The position numbers and the translations under genes are program-made. A stretch of 64,000 nt of DNA. Source: Mycobacterium kiyosense (GTDB lineage: Bacteria; Actinomycetota; Actinomycetes; Mycobacteriales; Mycobacteriaceae). This document shows positions 8,625 through 18,207 of this stretch, piece after piece; position 1 is the stretch's first letter; the number at the start of each line of letters is the position of its first letter. Under the pieces are notes generated by a model. That model was given only the letters and a program-made list of their open reading frames with translations. It made no database searches and was not told where the DNA came from. Location: the NCBI GenBank assembly GCA_021654635.1, contig AP025179.1, positions 4,588,001 through 4,652,000 of the forward strand. The letters are read 5' to 3'.

Positions 8625-9716
8625 ATGTCGATGTCTGCCGGCCTGGCCGATACGACGGCCGATTTGACTCCCGCGTGGTTCACCGCCGCGCTGCGTGCCG
8701 CGGGCGCGCTCGGAGCGGACGCCGCCGTCGAGAAGGTGGACGCGGTGCTGTACGGAACCGGCCAGCTCGGGCTGGTCGCCCGCGCCGAGCTCGACTACGC
8801 GGGCCCCGCCGACGGGGCGCCGACGTCGGTCATCGTGAAGTTGCCCTCGGAGGATGCCGGTAGTCGCCAGCTGGGGGTCGGCATCGGCGCCTACGAAGCT
8901 GAGGTGAGGTTCTATCAGGAGGTCGCGCCTCGTTCGACCATCAGCGTGCCGCGACTGTACTGGGGGTCGTTCGAGCCGGGAACGGGGCGGGTGACGCTGG
9001 TGCTCGAGGACCTCTCACAGGACTGGCAGGTCGGCGATGCGGTGGCAGGCGGCACGGTGCGCCAAGCCGAGGTAGCGCTGGATCAGATCGCGCTTCTGCA
9101 TGCCGAACTGTGGGATGACACCGGCCTGCGTGGACTGGACTGGCTCGCCTCGCCCGCCCGCACTCAACTACTTTTCGATGGCGTGCCCGCAGCACTACCC
9201 CTGTTCCGGGAGCGGTTCGCCGACCGGCTCGAACCTCATCAGTTCGCCGCCGTCGAAAGACTCGCGCCGAAAGGCGCTGATTACCCGGCGCTGGCTTGGC
9301 ACGGACCGATGGTGGTCACCCACGGCGACTTCCGGCTCGACAATGTCATGTTCCGCGGCGAGGCGGCCGGCATGCAGGCGACGGTGATCGACTGGCAGGC
9401 AGTGCGATTGGCGCCGCCGATGATTGACCCCGCGATATGGCTGTCCAGCTGTCTATCGGTGAAGGACCGCCGCGACAACCAGGATGCGCTGTTGCGCCGG
9501 TACCATGACCGCCTGCGGCAAGGCGGTGTCGACAACTTTTCGTTCGATGACTGCGTGCGCAACCTGCGGGTGTGTTCGCTCTACATTTTCCTGCTCAGCG
9601 TGGGGGTCTCGGTAACCCTCGCGCGGTCCGACCGCGGCGACGAAATGTTCGCCGGCATGGTGGCTCAGGCAGCCGATTTCGTCACCGATCTGGACGCCGA
9701 AAGCGTCCTCGACTAG
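8625..9716 (+). CDS. ecdysteroid-kinase-like / APH-type phosphotransferase
   Basis: The protein has 363 residues with a kinase-like fold. It has SVIVKLPSED with the ATP-anchoring Lys72, LVLEDLS at the hinge (126-131), catalytic loop THGDFRLDN (232-240, Asp235 and Asn240) and metal-binding VIDWQ (Asp256). It resembles the EcKinase-like proteins common in mycobacteria, which are often listed as phosphotransferases of unknown substrate. The window holds related genes at 49496 and 54685. It starts the plus-strand unit that continues with the LLM oxidoreductase and the TetR gene. Phosphorylation of a hydroxylated lipid or steroid is a guess from context. Confidence 0.83.
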   Translation: MSMSAGLADTTADLTPAWFTAALRAAGALGADAAVEKVDAVLYGTGQLGLVARAELDYAGPADGAPTSVIVKLPSEDAGSRQLGVGIGAYEAEVRFYQEVAPRSTISVPRLYWGSFEPGTGRVTLVLEDLSQDWQVGDAVAGGTVRQAEVALDQIALLHAELWDDTGLRGLDWLASPARTQLLFDGVPAALPLFRERFADRLEPHQFAAVERLAPKGADYPALAWHGPMVVTHGDFRLDNVMFRGEAAGMQATVIDWQAVRLAPPMIDPAIWLSSCLSVKDRRDNQDALLRRYHDRLRQGGVDNFSFDDCVRNLRVCSLYIFLLSVGVSVTLARSDRGDEMFAGMVAQAADFVTDLDAESVLD

Positions 9717-9726
9717 GAGAAAGCAC

Positions 9727-10842
9727 ATGGAAGCCAACGACGTTGAGCCACAACTGGCGCCAGTCGCCGAGGACATGAGTGCATTCATCATCGCCGGCGC
9801 GGTGACATCCAAGCAGCAGGACTCCGAATACGCCACCGTGTCACGTACCCCCGCCCAAGGCATCCAGGACGGAGTCGACGCCGAGCGCATCGGTTACCGC
9901 CGCATCTGGCTCTCCGAACGCATCGACATCAAGTGGTCCGACGTGATCCTGTCGGGCGTGGCCGCACGCACCAGCAGGCTGGAGGTCGGTACCGGCGTGA
10001 TCGATCCGACGACGCGTCACCCCTGGACCGCCGCGGCGTTCGGCGCCACCATGCAAGCCTGCTACGGCGAGCGTTTCATCATGGGCCTCGGCCGAGGGGA
10101 CAACGGATACTTCCGCGGCAGCGGCATCAAGATGGCCACCTTCGAGCAGATGCACGACTACGTCGACATCCTGCGTCAACTGTGGGCCGGCAAACACGTC
10201 TGCTACGACGGCCCGGTCGGCACCTTCGAGGATCTGTCGTTCGCCGAGAGCTACCACGGCAACCCTCCCCCGATCTGGTTCGGCGGCTTCTGCGCCCCCG
10301 CCGGGGCGCGTTTCGCCGCGGCCAAGGCCGACGGCGTCATCCTGATCCCGATGATGAACCCGCCTGCCGTAGCTGCCGCCAAGGAGCGCATCGTCAAGGC
10401 CTGCGAGCGAATCGGACGGGATCCCAACGAGATTCGGGTAGCGGCGCTGGTGGTCACCGCGCCCAATCTGGACGACTTCGAAACCCGCGCCATCGCGCAC
10501 GGGCGAATGGTGACCTACCTGCAGTACCCGGGCTACGGCGAACAGCTCTGCACCGCAAACGGATGGGACCTCGGCCTGCTCGACAAGATCCGCAATCACA
10601 AGCGCTTCGAGAACATCACCCAAGTCGCAGACCGGGAGTTCCAGCGTCACGAGATGATGGACGTTGCCAGCGTCATTCCCGACGAGTACATGTGGGACTG
10701 CAGCGCCATCGGAACCGTCGATGAATGCGTGACCAACTTGCGCAGGTTCATCGACGCCGGCGCCGACGAAATCGTCACGTACGGTTCGACTCCGGCGCAG
10801 AACGCCGAGTTAGTGGCGGCCTGGCGTGACCGCGCCCGCTGA
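9727..10842 (+). CDS. LLM class flavin/F420-dependent oxidoreductase
   Basis: The protein has 371 residues with the luciferase-like TIM-barrel pattern: RIWLSERID, SRLEVGTGVIDPTTRHPWTAAA (second strand region), FIMGLGRGDN, and the PPPIWFGGF strand near the middle. This pattern, with the GLGRGD loop, is typical of mycobacterial F420-dependent LLM proteins. The ATG follows AGGAG by eight bases. It is ten bases after the phosphotransferase, and its end overlaps the GTG of the TetR gene by 17 bases. It is probably an F420 or FMN oxidoreductase; the substrate is unknown. Confidence 0.87.
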   Translation: MEANDVEPQLAPVAEDMSAFIIAGAVTSKQQDSEYATVSRTPAQGIQDGVDAERIGYRRIWLSERIDIKWSDVILSGVAARTSRLEVGTGVIDPTTRHPWTAAAFGATMQACYGERFIMGLGRGDNGYFRGSGIKMATFEQMHDYVDILRQLWAGKHVCYDGPVGTFEDLSFAESYHGNPPPIWFGGFCAPAGARFAAAKADGVILIPMMNPPAVAAAKERIVKACERIGRDPNEIRVAALVVTAPNLDDFETRAIAHGRMVTYLQYPGYGEQLCTANGWDLGLLDKIRNHKRFENITQVADREFQRHEMMDVASVIPDEYMWDCSAIGTVDECVTNLRRFIDAGADEIVTYGSTPAQNAELVAAWRDRAR

Positions 10843-11482
10843 CGACGCAAGCACCTCCCGGCCGCCCCGACGACCTGGGCGGCCGGCCCTACTGACCCGA
10901 GATAAGTTGGCGCGCACGGCATTTGACCTCGTCGACCGGGAGGGGTCGGCGTCGCTGACGATCAGCCGGCTGGCCAAGGAACTCGGTGTGGGCCCGATGA
11001 CCATCTACGGATACGCCTCGTCCAAAGACGCCATCGTGGCCATGCTGCCCGATCTGTTGTTGGAGAACGTCCCGCAGGTCGACATGGGTAAACCCTGGCG
11101 GGCCGCACTGGAGGAGGTTTTCACCGCCGTGTACCGCGGCTTCCTCGAGCACCAGCACGTCACCCGGGCCATTGCCGAATCGCCGGTATTCGGGCCCGCC
11201 CAGGGCAAGATCATCGAGAGCGTGCTCGCGCGATTGGAACGCGCCGGGTTCAGCGACCGCGAAGCGTTCGAGCTCCAGCGCACCCTGTCGACCTATACGC
11301 TCGGCTTTGCGATGTTCGCCGTCACCGAGGCGCAAGCGGGCGACGACCGCCCGCGCTCGACTTGGACGCACAACCTGCACAACGGCGAATACCCGCACGT
11401 CTCAAGGGTTTCAGAAATGTTCGGCGAGGAGGTGAGCGAGCAGCAGTACCTTGCCGGACTGCGACGGATCCTGGGGCCCTGA
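10826..11482 (+). CDS. TetR/AcrR family transcriptional regulator
   Basis: The protein has 218 residues from a GTG start. The basic, Pro-rich leader RPPRRPGRPALLTRDK precedes a TetR helix-turn-helix, ISRLAKELGVGPMTIYGYA. The C-terminal ligand domain shares RTLSTYTLGFAMF with the TetR at 1451-2002. It overlaps the LLM gene, so it is co-transcribed with the unit starting at 8625, and it is the likely reader of the palindrome at 8544-8572. That assignment is inferred from position only. Confidence 0.88.
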   Translation: MTAPADDASTSRPPRRPGRPALLTRDKLARTAFDLVDREGSASLTISRLAKELGVGPMTIYGYASSKDAIVAMLPDLLLENVPQVDMGKPWRAALEEVFTAVYRGFLEHQHVTRAIAESPVFGPAQGKIIESVLARLERAGFSDREAFELQRTLSTYTLGFAMFAVTEAQAGDDRPRSTWTHNLHNGEYPHVSRVSEMFGEEVSEQQYLAGLRRILGP

Positions 11483-11562
11483 GATATAGTCCACCCAACT
11501 CGATCGCCTGGTCGGCCGCGACGGCCTAGAGACGCCAGGCTCGATAGCTAATCGGGAGAGTT

Positions 11563-12492
11563 ATGGACAATCGGTACTTTCCTTTGGTCGTCGCGGTCGT
11601 CATGCTGGCGCTGGGACTCACGCTCACGATCGATGACTTCCGGCGCGCCGCCACCCTGCGGCGACCGTTGGCGGTGGCATTGATTTGCCAAGCCCTGCTG
11701 TTGCCGGCCCTGTGTCTCTTGATCGCCGAAGTTTTTGCACTTCCGCCGAATCTGGCGGTCGGACTGATGCTGATGGCGGCCACCCCGGGCGGAACGACGG
11801 CGAACATACTGAGTCACCTGTTCAACGGGGACTTAGCGCTCAATCTCACCTTGACCGCCATCAATGCGGTGCTCTCGATCGTCGCGGTACCCGTGATACT
11901 CGCGATTTCGATGACCTGGTTTCTCGGGGACGGGCGGTTTCTACCACTGCAATGGGACAAGTTCCTCGGGGTGTTCGGGCTCGTGTTCATCCCTACGACG
12001 ATTGGCGTTTTCATCCGCCACCGCTTTCCCGAGCTTGCCCGGCGGCTCCAGCTGCCGATCCGGATAGCCGCGGCATTGCTGTTGGTGCTCATCATCGCGG
12101 TGACGCTGGCCAAGTCCTGGGGAACCCTGTCGCACTACTTCGGCGTGCTGAGCGGCGCCGTTGCGACGTTCTGTGTGACCAGCCTGACCGTCGGCTATCT
12201 GGCACCGCGTCTGATGCGTCTGGCCGGCAGGCAAGCGATCGCGATGGGCCTCGAGGTCGGCATGCACAACGGGGTATTGGCCATGGGAATCGCGCTGAGC
12301 CCGCAGCTGCTCAACAATGCCGAGATGGCCATCCCGGCAGCGGTCTACGGAATTATCGCGATATTCATCGCCCTGGCATTCATTTTCACCGTTCGCAGAC
12401 TGGACCCTTCGTTCCGTGATCCCGACGCGCGCCGGGTCATTTCCGCCGATCAATCCGACCCGTCAAAGGACCCGCAAGAAGACCCCGCTTAG
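11563..12492 (+). CDS. bile acid:sodium symporter (BASS) family transporter
   Basis: The protein has 309 residues and about nine to ten hydrophobic segments. The signature ATPGGTTANILSHLFNGD (about 73-90) matches the first broken-helix crossover of the BASS fold, and GLEVGMHNGVLAM (about 227-239) matches the second. The family moves organic anions such as bile salts or keto acids, usually with sodium; some bacterial members carry other substrates. It stands alone between the TetR genes at 10826 and 12523. Uptake of a steroid-like or acidic substrate feeding the downstream catabolic genes is plausible but not shown. Confidence 0.87.
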   Translation: MDNRYFPLVVAVVMLALGLTLTIDDFRRAATLRRPLAVALICQALLLPALCLLIAEVFALPPNLAVGLMLMAATPGGTTANILSHLFNGDLALNLTLTAINAVLSIVAVPVILAISMTWFLGDGRFLPLQWDKFLGVFGLVFIPTTIGVFIRHRFPELARRLQLPIRIAAALLLVLIIAVTLAKSWGTLSHYFGVLSGAVATFCVTSLTVGYLAPRLMRLAGRQAIAMGLEVGMHNGVLAMGIALSPQLLNNAEMAIPAAVYGIIAIFIALAFIFTVRRLDPSFRDPDARRVISADQSDPSKDPQEDPA

Positions 12493-12522
12493 GGCTCGCT
12501 GAGGGCTCGGTCTTCGGCCCAG

Positions 12523-13146
12523 CTAGGGATTCGCCGCGTCGCCAGCATCGTCTGCCGTTTGGGTCGGTCCACCCAGCACCGCGTAGGCCAAGCGCTCGAT
12601 TTCGGCGCGCACGCCCGCCAGGTCGTTGGGCCGGGCCCAGCTTCTGATCAGGACGCCGAGGATGTACGACATCGCAAGGCGAGCCCGCACCGCCGCATCG
12701 TCGACACCGGTCTCGGCCAGGACCTGCTCGAGGTGCTCGACGACGGTGTCCTGGACTTTGGCCAGGGAGTCGGTACGGCCGCTGCGAGTTGCAATGATCC
12801 AGTATTCGAACCAGGCGGTCGCCAAACCTGGTTGTTCGGCGAAGATTCCGAAGTACGCCTCAAACAGTGCCCAGTACCGGTCGGTGACATTGGCTTCGGC
12901 GTCCCTGGCGCCGTCGATGGCGGCGACGAGGTCGTCGGCGAAAGCGCCCATGGCGGCGTCGAGGATGTCCTCCAGGGATTCGAAGTAGTAATAGATCAGA
13001 CCCTGGTTGAGTCCACTTTCCCGCGCCACCGCGCGGGTGGTGCAACGCCCGGGGCCGTCGCGTAAGAGAATCCGTTGCGCCGCAGCGATTATCTCGCCCC
13101 GCTTTGCCAGCTGCTTCGGTGACAAGGTCTCCGGGAGCTCAGCCAT
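12523..13146 (-). CDS. TetR/AcrR family transcriptional regulator
   Basis: The protein has 207 residues. The N-terminal helix-turn-helix TTRAVARESGLNQGLIYYYF follows a typical IIAAAQRILL helix. The C-terminal domain is of the TetR_C type with LATAWFEYWIIATRSG. It is divergent from the SDR at 13242. An inverted repeat with TTGACA/TGTCAA arms (13170-13193) lies in the shared intergenic region and is its probable operator. It converges with the BASS transporter gene, whose stop is 30 bases away. Confidence 0.88.
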   Translation of the reverse strand: MAELPETLSPKQLAKRGEIIAAAQRILLRDGPGRCTTRAVARESGLNQGLIYYYFESLEDILDAAMGAFADDLVAAIDGARDAEANVTDRYWALFEAYFGIFAEQPGLATAWFEYWIIATRSGRTDSLAKVQDTVVEHLEQVLAETGVDDAAVRARLAMSYILGVLIRSWARPNDLAGVRAEIERLAYAVLGGPTQTADDAGDAANP

Positions 13147-13169
13147 AACCCAAAACTTTAGGCAAACCC

Positions 13170-13193
13170 TTGACAGCGCATACGCGGTGTCAA
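13170..13193. promoter_or_regulatory. inverted repeat TTGACA-N12-TGTCAA with inner CGC/GCG pairing
   Basis: Arms TTGACA (13170-13175) and TGTCAA (13188-13193) are complementary, and inside them bases 13177-13179 pair with 13184-13186. This makes a nearly perfect 24-bp dyad. It lies between the divergent TetR (12523) and SDR (13242) genes, so operator function for that TetR is likely. The left arm is also a consensus -35 box. Confidence 0.65.
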
Positions 13194-13241
13194 TATTTTT
13201 AGGCGCCCGAGTAAAATTTCAGCCGCCAAAGGAGGCGTGCG

Positions 13242-14005
13242 ATGGGTGGGTTGTCCGGCCGGGTGGCTATCGTCACCGGAGCGAGCCGGGGGGGGTGGGC
13301 CGCGGTGAGGCGCTGGCCCTTGCAAAAGAAGAGGGAGCCGCCGTCGCACTGGTTGCCACCACCATGGCCGGCGTGGAGAAAGTTGCAGTCGAGATCGAGG
13401 AGATCGGCGGGACTGCGCTGCCGCTGGAATGCGACGTCAGCGTCCGGGCACAGGTCGATGCCGCCGTGGCTGCCACGTTGGATCGCTTCGGTCGCATCGA
13501 CATTCTGGTCAACAACGCACAGCGAATTCCCGTCGACCATCCCTTCGAGACCTGGACCGAGCCCGAGCTGCGCGAGACCTGGGAATCCGGCTTTCTGGGC
13601 ACCTGGAATTTCATGCAGGCCTGTTTCGAGCCCATGAGGGAACGAGGGTACGGCCGAATCATCAACACCTGCTCGATGGTGGGCTACTTGAACTGGCCCG
13701 GTTTCAGCGCGTACGCCGCGACGAAAGAGGGAGTTAGGGCATTGACGCGCACCGTATCCCAGGAGTGGGGCCAGCACGGCATCACCGTGAACGTGATCTC
13801 GCCCGCCGTGGCCTCCGACGCGCTCGACATGCTCTACCCCGAAGGCGAAATCCGCGACGCGCTGCTGGCACGTTTCCCGATGCGCAGATTCGGCGATCCG
13901 GAGGCCGACATCGGCCGTACCGTGGCCTATCTCGCGGGCCCGGACGCCTCGTACGTGACGGGCTGCACGCTGAACGTCGACGGTGGAATGGGTGTGGTGG
14001 TCTAG
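13242..14005 (+). pseudogene. SDR family oxidoreductase, frame broken by a G-run indel
   Basis: The ATG at 13242 has AAAGGAGG upstream and opens with a normal SDR start, VAIVTGASRG. The frame is then lost at a run of eight G (13288-13295). Homology resumes two frames on with GRGEALALAKEEGA, NNAQ, Ser in INTCSM, and YAATK, ending TGCTLNVDGGMGV at 14005. Removing two G restores a 253-residue protein with GASRGVGRG. NNAQ instead of NNAG and the missing Rossmann loop are otherwise unremarkable. It may be a sequencing error in the homopolymer or a real null allele. It is followed directly by the sulfotransferase gene. Confidence 0.8.
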
Positions 14006-14007
14006 TC

Positions 14008-15162
14008 ATGCTGAAAGCGCAATCGCTGCTGAACGAGGCGAGAACGATGGCCGGGCTCGACGATTACGGCGACATGCAGTTCGCCGACGGCATGGCCGTG
14101 TTGATCAAGTCGATCAACGACGAGGCTGGCTTGACGCCGCAGTACGAGGAGGCTCTCAAGGAAGAACTGTTGCGGGTGTTGGTGAACCGGCTCCGGATGA
14201 ACCGGGACCTGCAGCTGCACCCCGAAATCGCGGACGAGGAGGTGCTGCCGCCGGTCTACATCACCAGTATGCCGCGCACGGGATCCACCAAGCTGCACCG
14301 AATGCTCGCGGCCACAGGCGATTTCAATGCCTTGCTGTACTGGCAATCATTGAATTTCGCGCCGTTCCCGGACGCCGACCCGGATGGGCCCGACCCGCGC
14401 ATCGAGGCGGGTTACCGCCACCTGGCGCATGTCAGTGCGCAGGCCCCCGGCTTCCAGCGCGCGCACCCGATGTTCGCCGAGGAAGCCGAAGAGGAACTCA
14501 GCCTGCTCGACGCCGGCTTCAACAGTCTCTATACCTGGGCGGCGTTGCTCGACGTCCCGACGTACATCGAGTACGTGCTGCGATCGTCGCCATTGGCGGC
14601 GTTCGAGGACATGCGCAGAACCATCCAGTACATCCAATGGCAGCACTACCGGGGATTGGGCAGGCGCTGGGTGTTCAAGACCCCATCGATGTTCGGCTTC
14701 GAGGGCGCCTACTCGGCGGTGTTCACCGGTACGGATTTCATTGTCACCCATCGCCACCCGCTGCAGACGGTGGCATCGATGTGCAACCTGATGTGCGGCA
14801 GCCGCTCGAAATACAGCGACGCCGACTTCACCGCCGTCGCCGGGGAAACGATGATCCACAACTTCGCCGAAGCTCAAAAGGGCCATCTTGCCTGGCGGGC
14901 AACCTATCCGGAGCCCAAAACCCTCGACCTGCGATTCAATGACATCACGAGCGACGAAATCGGCGTCGCGAAAGCCGTTTACGACTTCCTTGGCATGGAA
15001 CTGACCGAGCGGGCGATCGACAATATTGAAGCCTGGCTCGCAATGGATGCGGGACGCAACCACCAGCCGTGCCGAGACACGTTGGCCGACTACAACGTCG
15101 AGGCGTCGTTCGTCGAAACCTCATTCGCCCCGTACATCGACCGCTACGAAAAGTACCTTTAG
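14008..15162 (+). CDS. sulfotransferase family protein
   Basis: The protein has 384 residues. YITSMPRTGSTKLHRML (84-100) is the 5'-phosphosulfate-binding loop of PAPS-dependent sulfotransferases. WVFKTPSMFG supplies the core Lys region, and FIVTHRHPLQTVASM is the 3'-phosphate-binding strand with Arg. Cytosolic mycobacterial members sulfate lipids, sterols or small alcohols. The ATG lies two bases after the SDR stop, and the DUF1214 gene follows 18 bases after its own stop. Mycobacterial genomes often pair these types, but the substrate cannot be read from the sequence. Confidence 0.85.
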   Translation: MLKAQSLLNEARTMAGLDDYGDMQFADGMAVLIKSINDEAGLTPQYEEALKEELLRVLVNRLRMNRDLQLHPEIADEEVLPPVYITSMPRTGSTKLHRMLAATGDFNALLYWQSLNFAPFPDADPDGPDPRIEAGYRHLAHVSAQAPGFQRAHPMFAEEAEEELSLLDAGFNSLYTWAALLDVPTYIEYVLRSSPLAAFEDMRRTIQYIQWQHYRGLGRRWVFKTPSMFGFEGAYSAVFTGTDFIVTHRHPLQTVASMCNLMCGSRSKYSDADFTAVAGETMIHNFAEAQKGHLAWRATYPEPKTLDLRFNDITSDEIGVAKAVYDFLGMELTERAIDNIEAWLAMDAGRNHQPCRDTLADYNVEASFVETSFAPYIDRYEKYL

Positions 15163-15179
15163 CGGAGAAAGGATCGAGA

Positions 15180-16421
15180 ATGGCAGAGCAGGCACGAGCG
15201 GACGCGATCGCCGCCGCCGACAAGCAGTGGCGCGCCTATACCGAACCGCTTCTCGAGCTCGGCGGACAGGTCGCCGAGATGTGGCCTGAGGTCGACGACG
15301 ACCCGCAACTGCGCGCGGAGCTACTGTGGTTTCTGTACTCGGAAATCGGCGCCGGCTTCATGACGGTGGCCTGGGCGAACGACCACCACCCCGACTTCTT
15401 CCCTTGCTGGGGGCAGGTTTTCAACAACGGTGGCAACATCAATCCCGACGGCGTGTACTACATGACCCCGATTGACGACAGCGGCGTGTATAAACTCGCC
15501 GGTTTTCGCGGCACCCTGCGCGTCGTCGACCTGCAGCTCGGCGACGGTTCGGTATTCGCATGGGGAAAGCTCAATGACGACTTCAGTTTCGGTCCGACAC
15601 TGGCGAACTATGATCTCGACGACGATGTCACCATCGACGACGCGGGCTGGTTCGAAGTAATTCTGAGCGCACGGCGCCCCGACGGCTGGACGGGCGACTG
15701 GTGGCCGCTGCCGCCGAAAACCAACTACCTTCTCGTGCGCCAATTCGCCTACGACTGGATCAATGAGGTCGACGCGCGAATCGCCGTCGACCGTCTCGAC
15801 ACACCCGCCGCGAAGCCCCGCAGGACGGCCGAGGAGATCCAAGGGATGCTGGCCCGCGTCCCCGAGTTCATGTATGCGTCTCTGAAGACCCTCGATGTGC
15901 CGATCCACGCCGAATCCGGTCTCGGGGCACCGGGATTGGTGAACAATCTGGTCAAGATCGATTACGCCCCGGACCAGGCCGGCCGCGCCGGACAGTGGTA
16001 CATCGCGGGCCGCTTCGACCTGCAGCCCGACGAGGCGTTGATCCTCGAAATCGCTCCCGGCGAATGCCGGTACTGGAACCTGCAGCTTGCCAACGAGGTG
16101 ACCAACACCCTCGACTTCTACAACCGGCTCATCGGAATCAACGGATCACAGGCCGAACCCGACGCGGCGGGGGTGTTCCGTGTCGTGGTCTGCGATCGGG
16201 ATCCCGGGGTGTGGAACTGGCTGGACACCGTGGGCCACCGCAGGGGCTTTCTCTGGGGACGCATGGACCGTACCAACGACTACGAGCCCAAGGCGAAGCT
16301 GGTTAAGTTCGCAGATGTGCGTGCCGAACTCGGGCCCCAGGTACGCGACGTGACACCGGCCCAGCGAGAGGCCGAGATTCGTAAGCGCCGGATGGGTGCA
16401 CAGTTGCGCCGGCGGTGGTAG
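15180..16421 (+). CDS. DUF1214-containing protein
   Basis: The protein has 413 residues, starting at an ATG preceded by AAAGGA. The C-terminal half contains EALILEIAPGECRYWNLQLANEV in pieces around residues 280-303, the pattern of the DUF1214 beta-sandwich, and the N-terminal half is acidic and helical. The family has no established activity; related DUF1254/DUF1214 proteins occur beside oxidoreductases and sulfotransferases. It is the last gene of the SDR-sulfotransferase-DUF1214 unit. No signal peptide is visible. Confidence 0.72.
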   Translation: MAEQARADAIAAADKQWRAYTEPLLELGGQVAEMWPEVDDDPQLRAELLWFLYSEIGAGFMTVAWANDHHPDFFPCWGQVFNNGGNINPDGVYYMTPIDDSGVYKLAGFRGTLRVVDLQLGDGSVFAWGKLNDDFSFGPTLANYDLDDDVTIDDAGWFEVILSARRPDGWTGDWWPLPPKTNYLLVRQFAYDWINEVDARIAVDRLDTPAAKPRRTAEEIQGMLARVPEFMYASLKTLDVPIHAESGLGAPGLVNNLVKIDYAPDQAGRAGQWYIAGRFDLQPDEALILEIAPGECRYWNLQLANEVTNTLDFYNRLIGINGSQAEPDAAGVFRVVVCDRDPGVWNWLDTVGHRRGFLWGRMDRTNDYEPKAKLVKFADVRAELGPQVRDVTPAQREAEIRKRRMGAQLRRRW

Positions 16422-16922
<501 letters not shown>

Positions 16923-16945
16923 CGACTATCGGCGCTGCCGGCTAA

Positions 16946-16966
16946 TAACCTTCTCGCCATAGGTTA
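16946..16966. promoter_or_regulatory. palindrome TAACCT-N9-AGGTTA (recurrent operator)
   Basis: Perfect 6-bp arms are separated by nine bases, in the 364-bp gap between the ferredoxin stop and the SDR start at 17287. It matches the perfect site at 41342-41364 in arm sequence and spacing. The rest of the gap shows no gene apart from the second, weaker site near 17138. Confidence 0.62.
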
Positions 16967-17134
16967 AAGCGTCGCAGACCCGCGCCGCAGGTCCGACGCG
17001 TGACACCTTCCTGCCGCGACCCGTCAGCCGGAAGATATCCGCCTTTCAGGACAATTTTTCGGTAGATCCGCGACACCGTCGGGGCCGACCGGACTGGTGA
17101 CCGCAATCCAGCTGACATTTCTTGATTGACGTTT

Positions 17135-17157
17135 CATACCTAGTGTCGTAAGTTTAA
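17135..17157. promoter_or_regulatory. degenerate copy of the recurrent palindrome before the SDR-P450-Rieske operon
   Basis: The left half-site is ATACCT and the right half AAGTTTA, with eight or nine bases between depending on alignment. It lies about 130 bp before the SDR start at 17287. It resembles the site at 27942-27964 in having AGTT in the right arm. With the site at 16946 it would give the operon two operators. Confidence 0.4.
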
Positions 17158-17286
17158 GGCGACAGCCAAATGTAGCCGGGGTCACACCGGCGTGCTGCCA
17201 CAGTGCCACGACCTCGCCCATCAGCCCAGGGCTTCGATACCGGAGGCCATTCGGGCCGGGGGCGCACCGCCAACCGAAGGAGCACG

Positions 17287-18164
17287 ATGAAACTCGAGGG
17301 CAAAGTAGCCTTGATCACCGGAGCGGGTTCCGGCCTCGGCAGGCAGGCGGCGCAACTGTTCGCTGCCGAAGGCGCCAGAATCGCGATCGTCGACATCGAC
17401 TCGGATCGTGCCGAGCAGGCGTCAAAGCTGGTCGAGCAACAGGGCGGTGACGCGATCGCAATCACCGCCGACGTCGCGCAGAAGGACCAGATAACCGCCG
17501 CGGTGGCCAACACCGTCGATCATTTCGGCAAGCTTGACATCGCCTGGGCCAACGCGGGAATCGTGTCGCGCGGCGGTGCGGCGGCCCTCGGTACCGAACC
17601 GGCCATCGAGTTCGAGGATATGACCGAAGCCGATTGGCAACATGTGCTGGGCGTCAACCTGAGTGGCGTCATCTACACCGCCCAGGCCGCGGTCCCCCCA
17701 CCTGAAAGCCAATGGCGGCGGCACCATTCTCGCCACGTCCTCGGCGGCCTCTCTCGTCGCCTACCCAAAGATCCCCATGTACTGTGCGACCAAAGCCGGC
17801 GTCAACGGCTTGGTACGCGCCCTGAGTCTGGACCTCGGCCGCTACGGAATACGGGTCAACGCCATTGCGCCAACCCATGGCATGTCACCCAACTTCTTGA
17901 TGCCCCCGGGAACCCCGGTGGTGGGCCAGTCCTACGAAGAGGTTGCGGGCCCGTGGAATCCCACCGTGTCGCCGATCCCACTGAAAATCCCCCGCCCCCC
18001 CGTCGCTGCTCGACAATGCCAAGGTGGCGTTGTTCCTGGTGTCCGACGACTCGGCCTACATCTCCGGGGCCACCCTCGGCGCCACCGACGGAGGAACCCT
18101 TGCCCGCGTCGGAATGTGGTTCCCCGACGACCTCAACCCCGAGCCCGTTCCCACGGCGAATTGA
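17287..18164 (+). pseudogene. SDR family oxidoreductase (mycofactocin-type length), two C-run frameshifts
   Basis: It begins LEGKVALITGAGSGLGRQAA after GAAGGAG. The frame breaks at a six-C run (17694-17699, five expected), continues in the next frame with GGGTILATSSAA and a YCATKAG active-site equivalent (MYCATK), and breaks again at a seven-C run (17995-18001, six expected). It then resumes with ALFLVSDDSAYISGATLGATDGG to 18164. Corrected, it is a 291-residue protein of the long SDR type with a GMSPNFLMPPGTP insert, often seen in mycofactocin-coupled SDRs. It is the first gene of the 17.3-25.7 kb operon and probably oxidises the P450 or Rieske product. Confidence 0.82.
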
Positions 18165-18207
18165 ACTGGTGCCGAACTGAGTTCGCCAACGATTGGAGCG
18201 TAAAGAG

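Noticed and set aside
13147..13165. AACCC...AGGCAAA near 13147-13165 as another recurrent operator
   Set aside because: Spacing is eight, not nine, and the right arm lacks GTTT; the TTGACA/TGTCAA dyad is a better operator candidate here.
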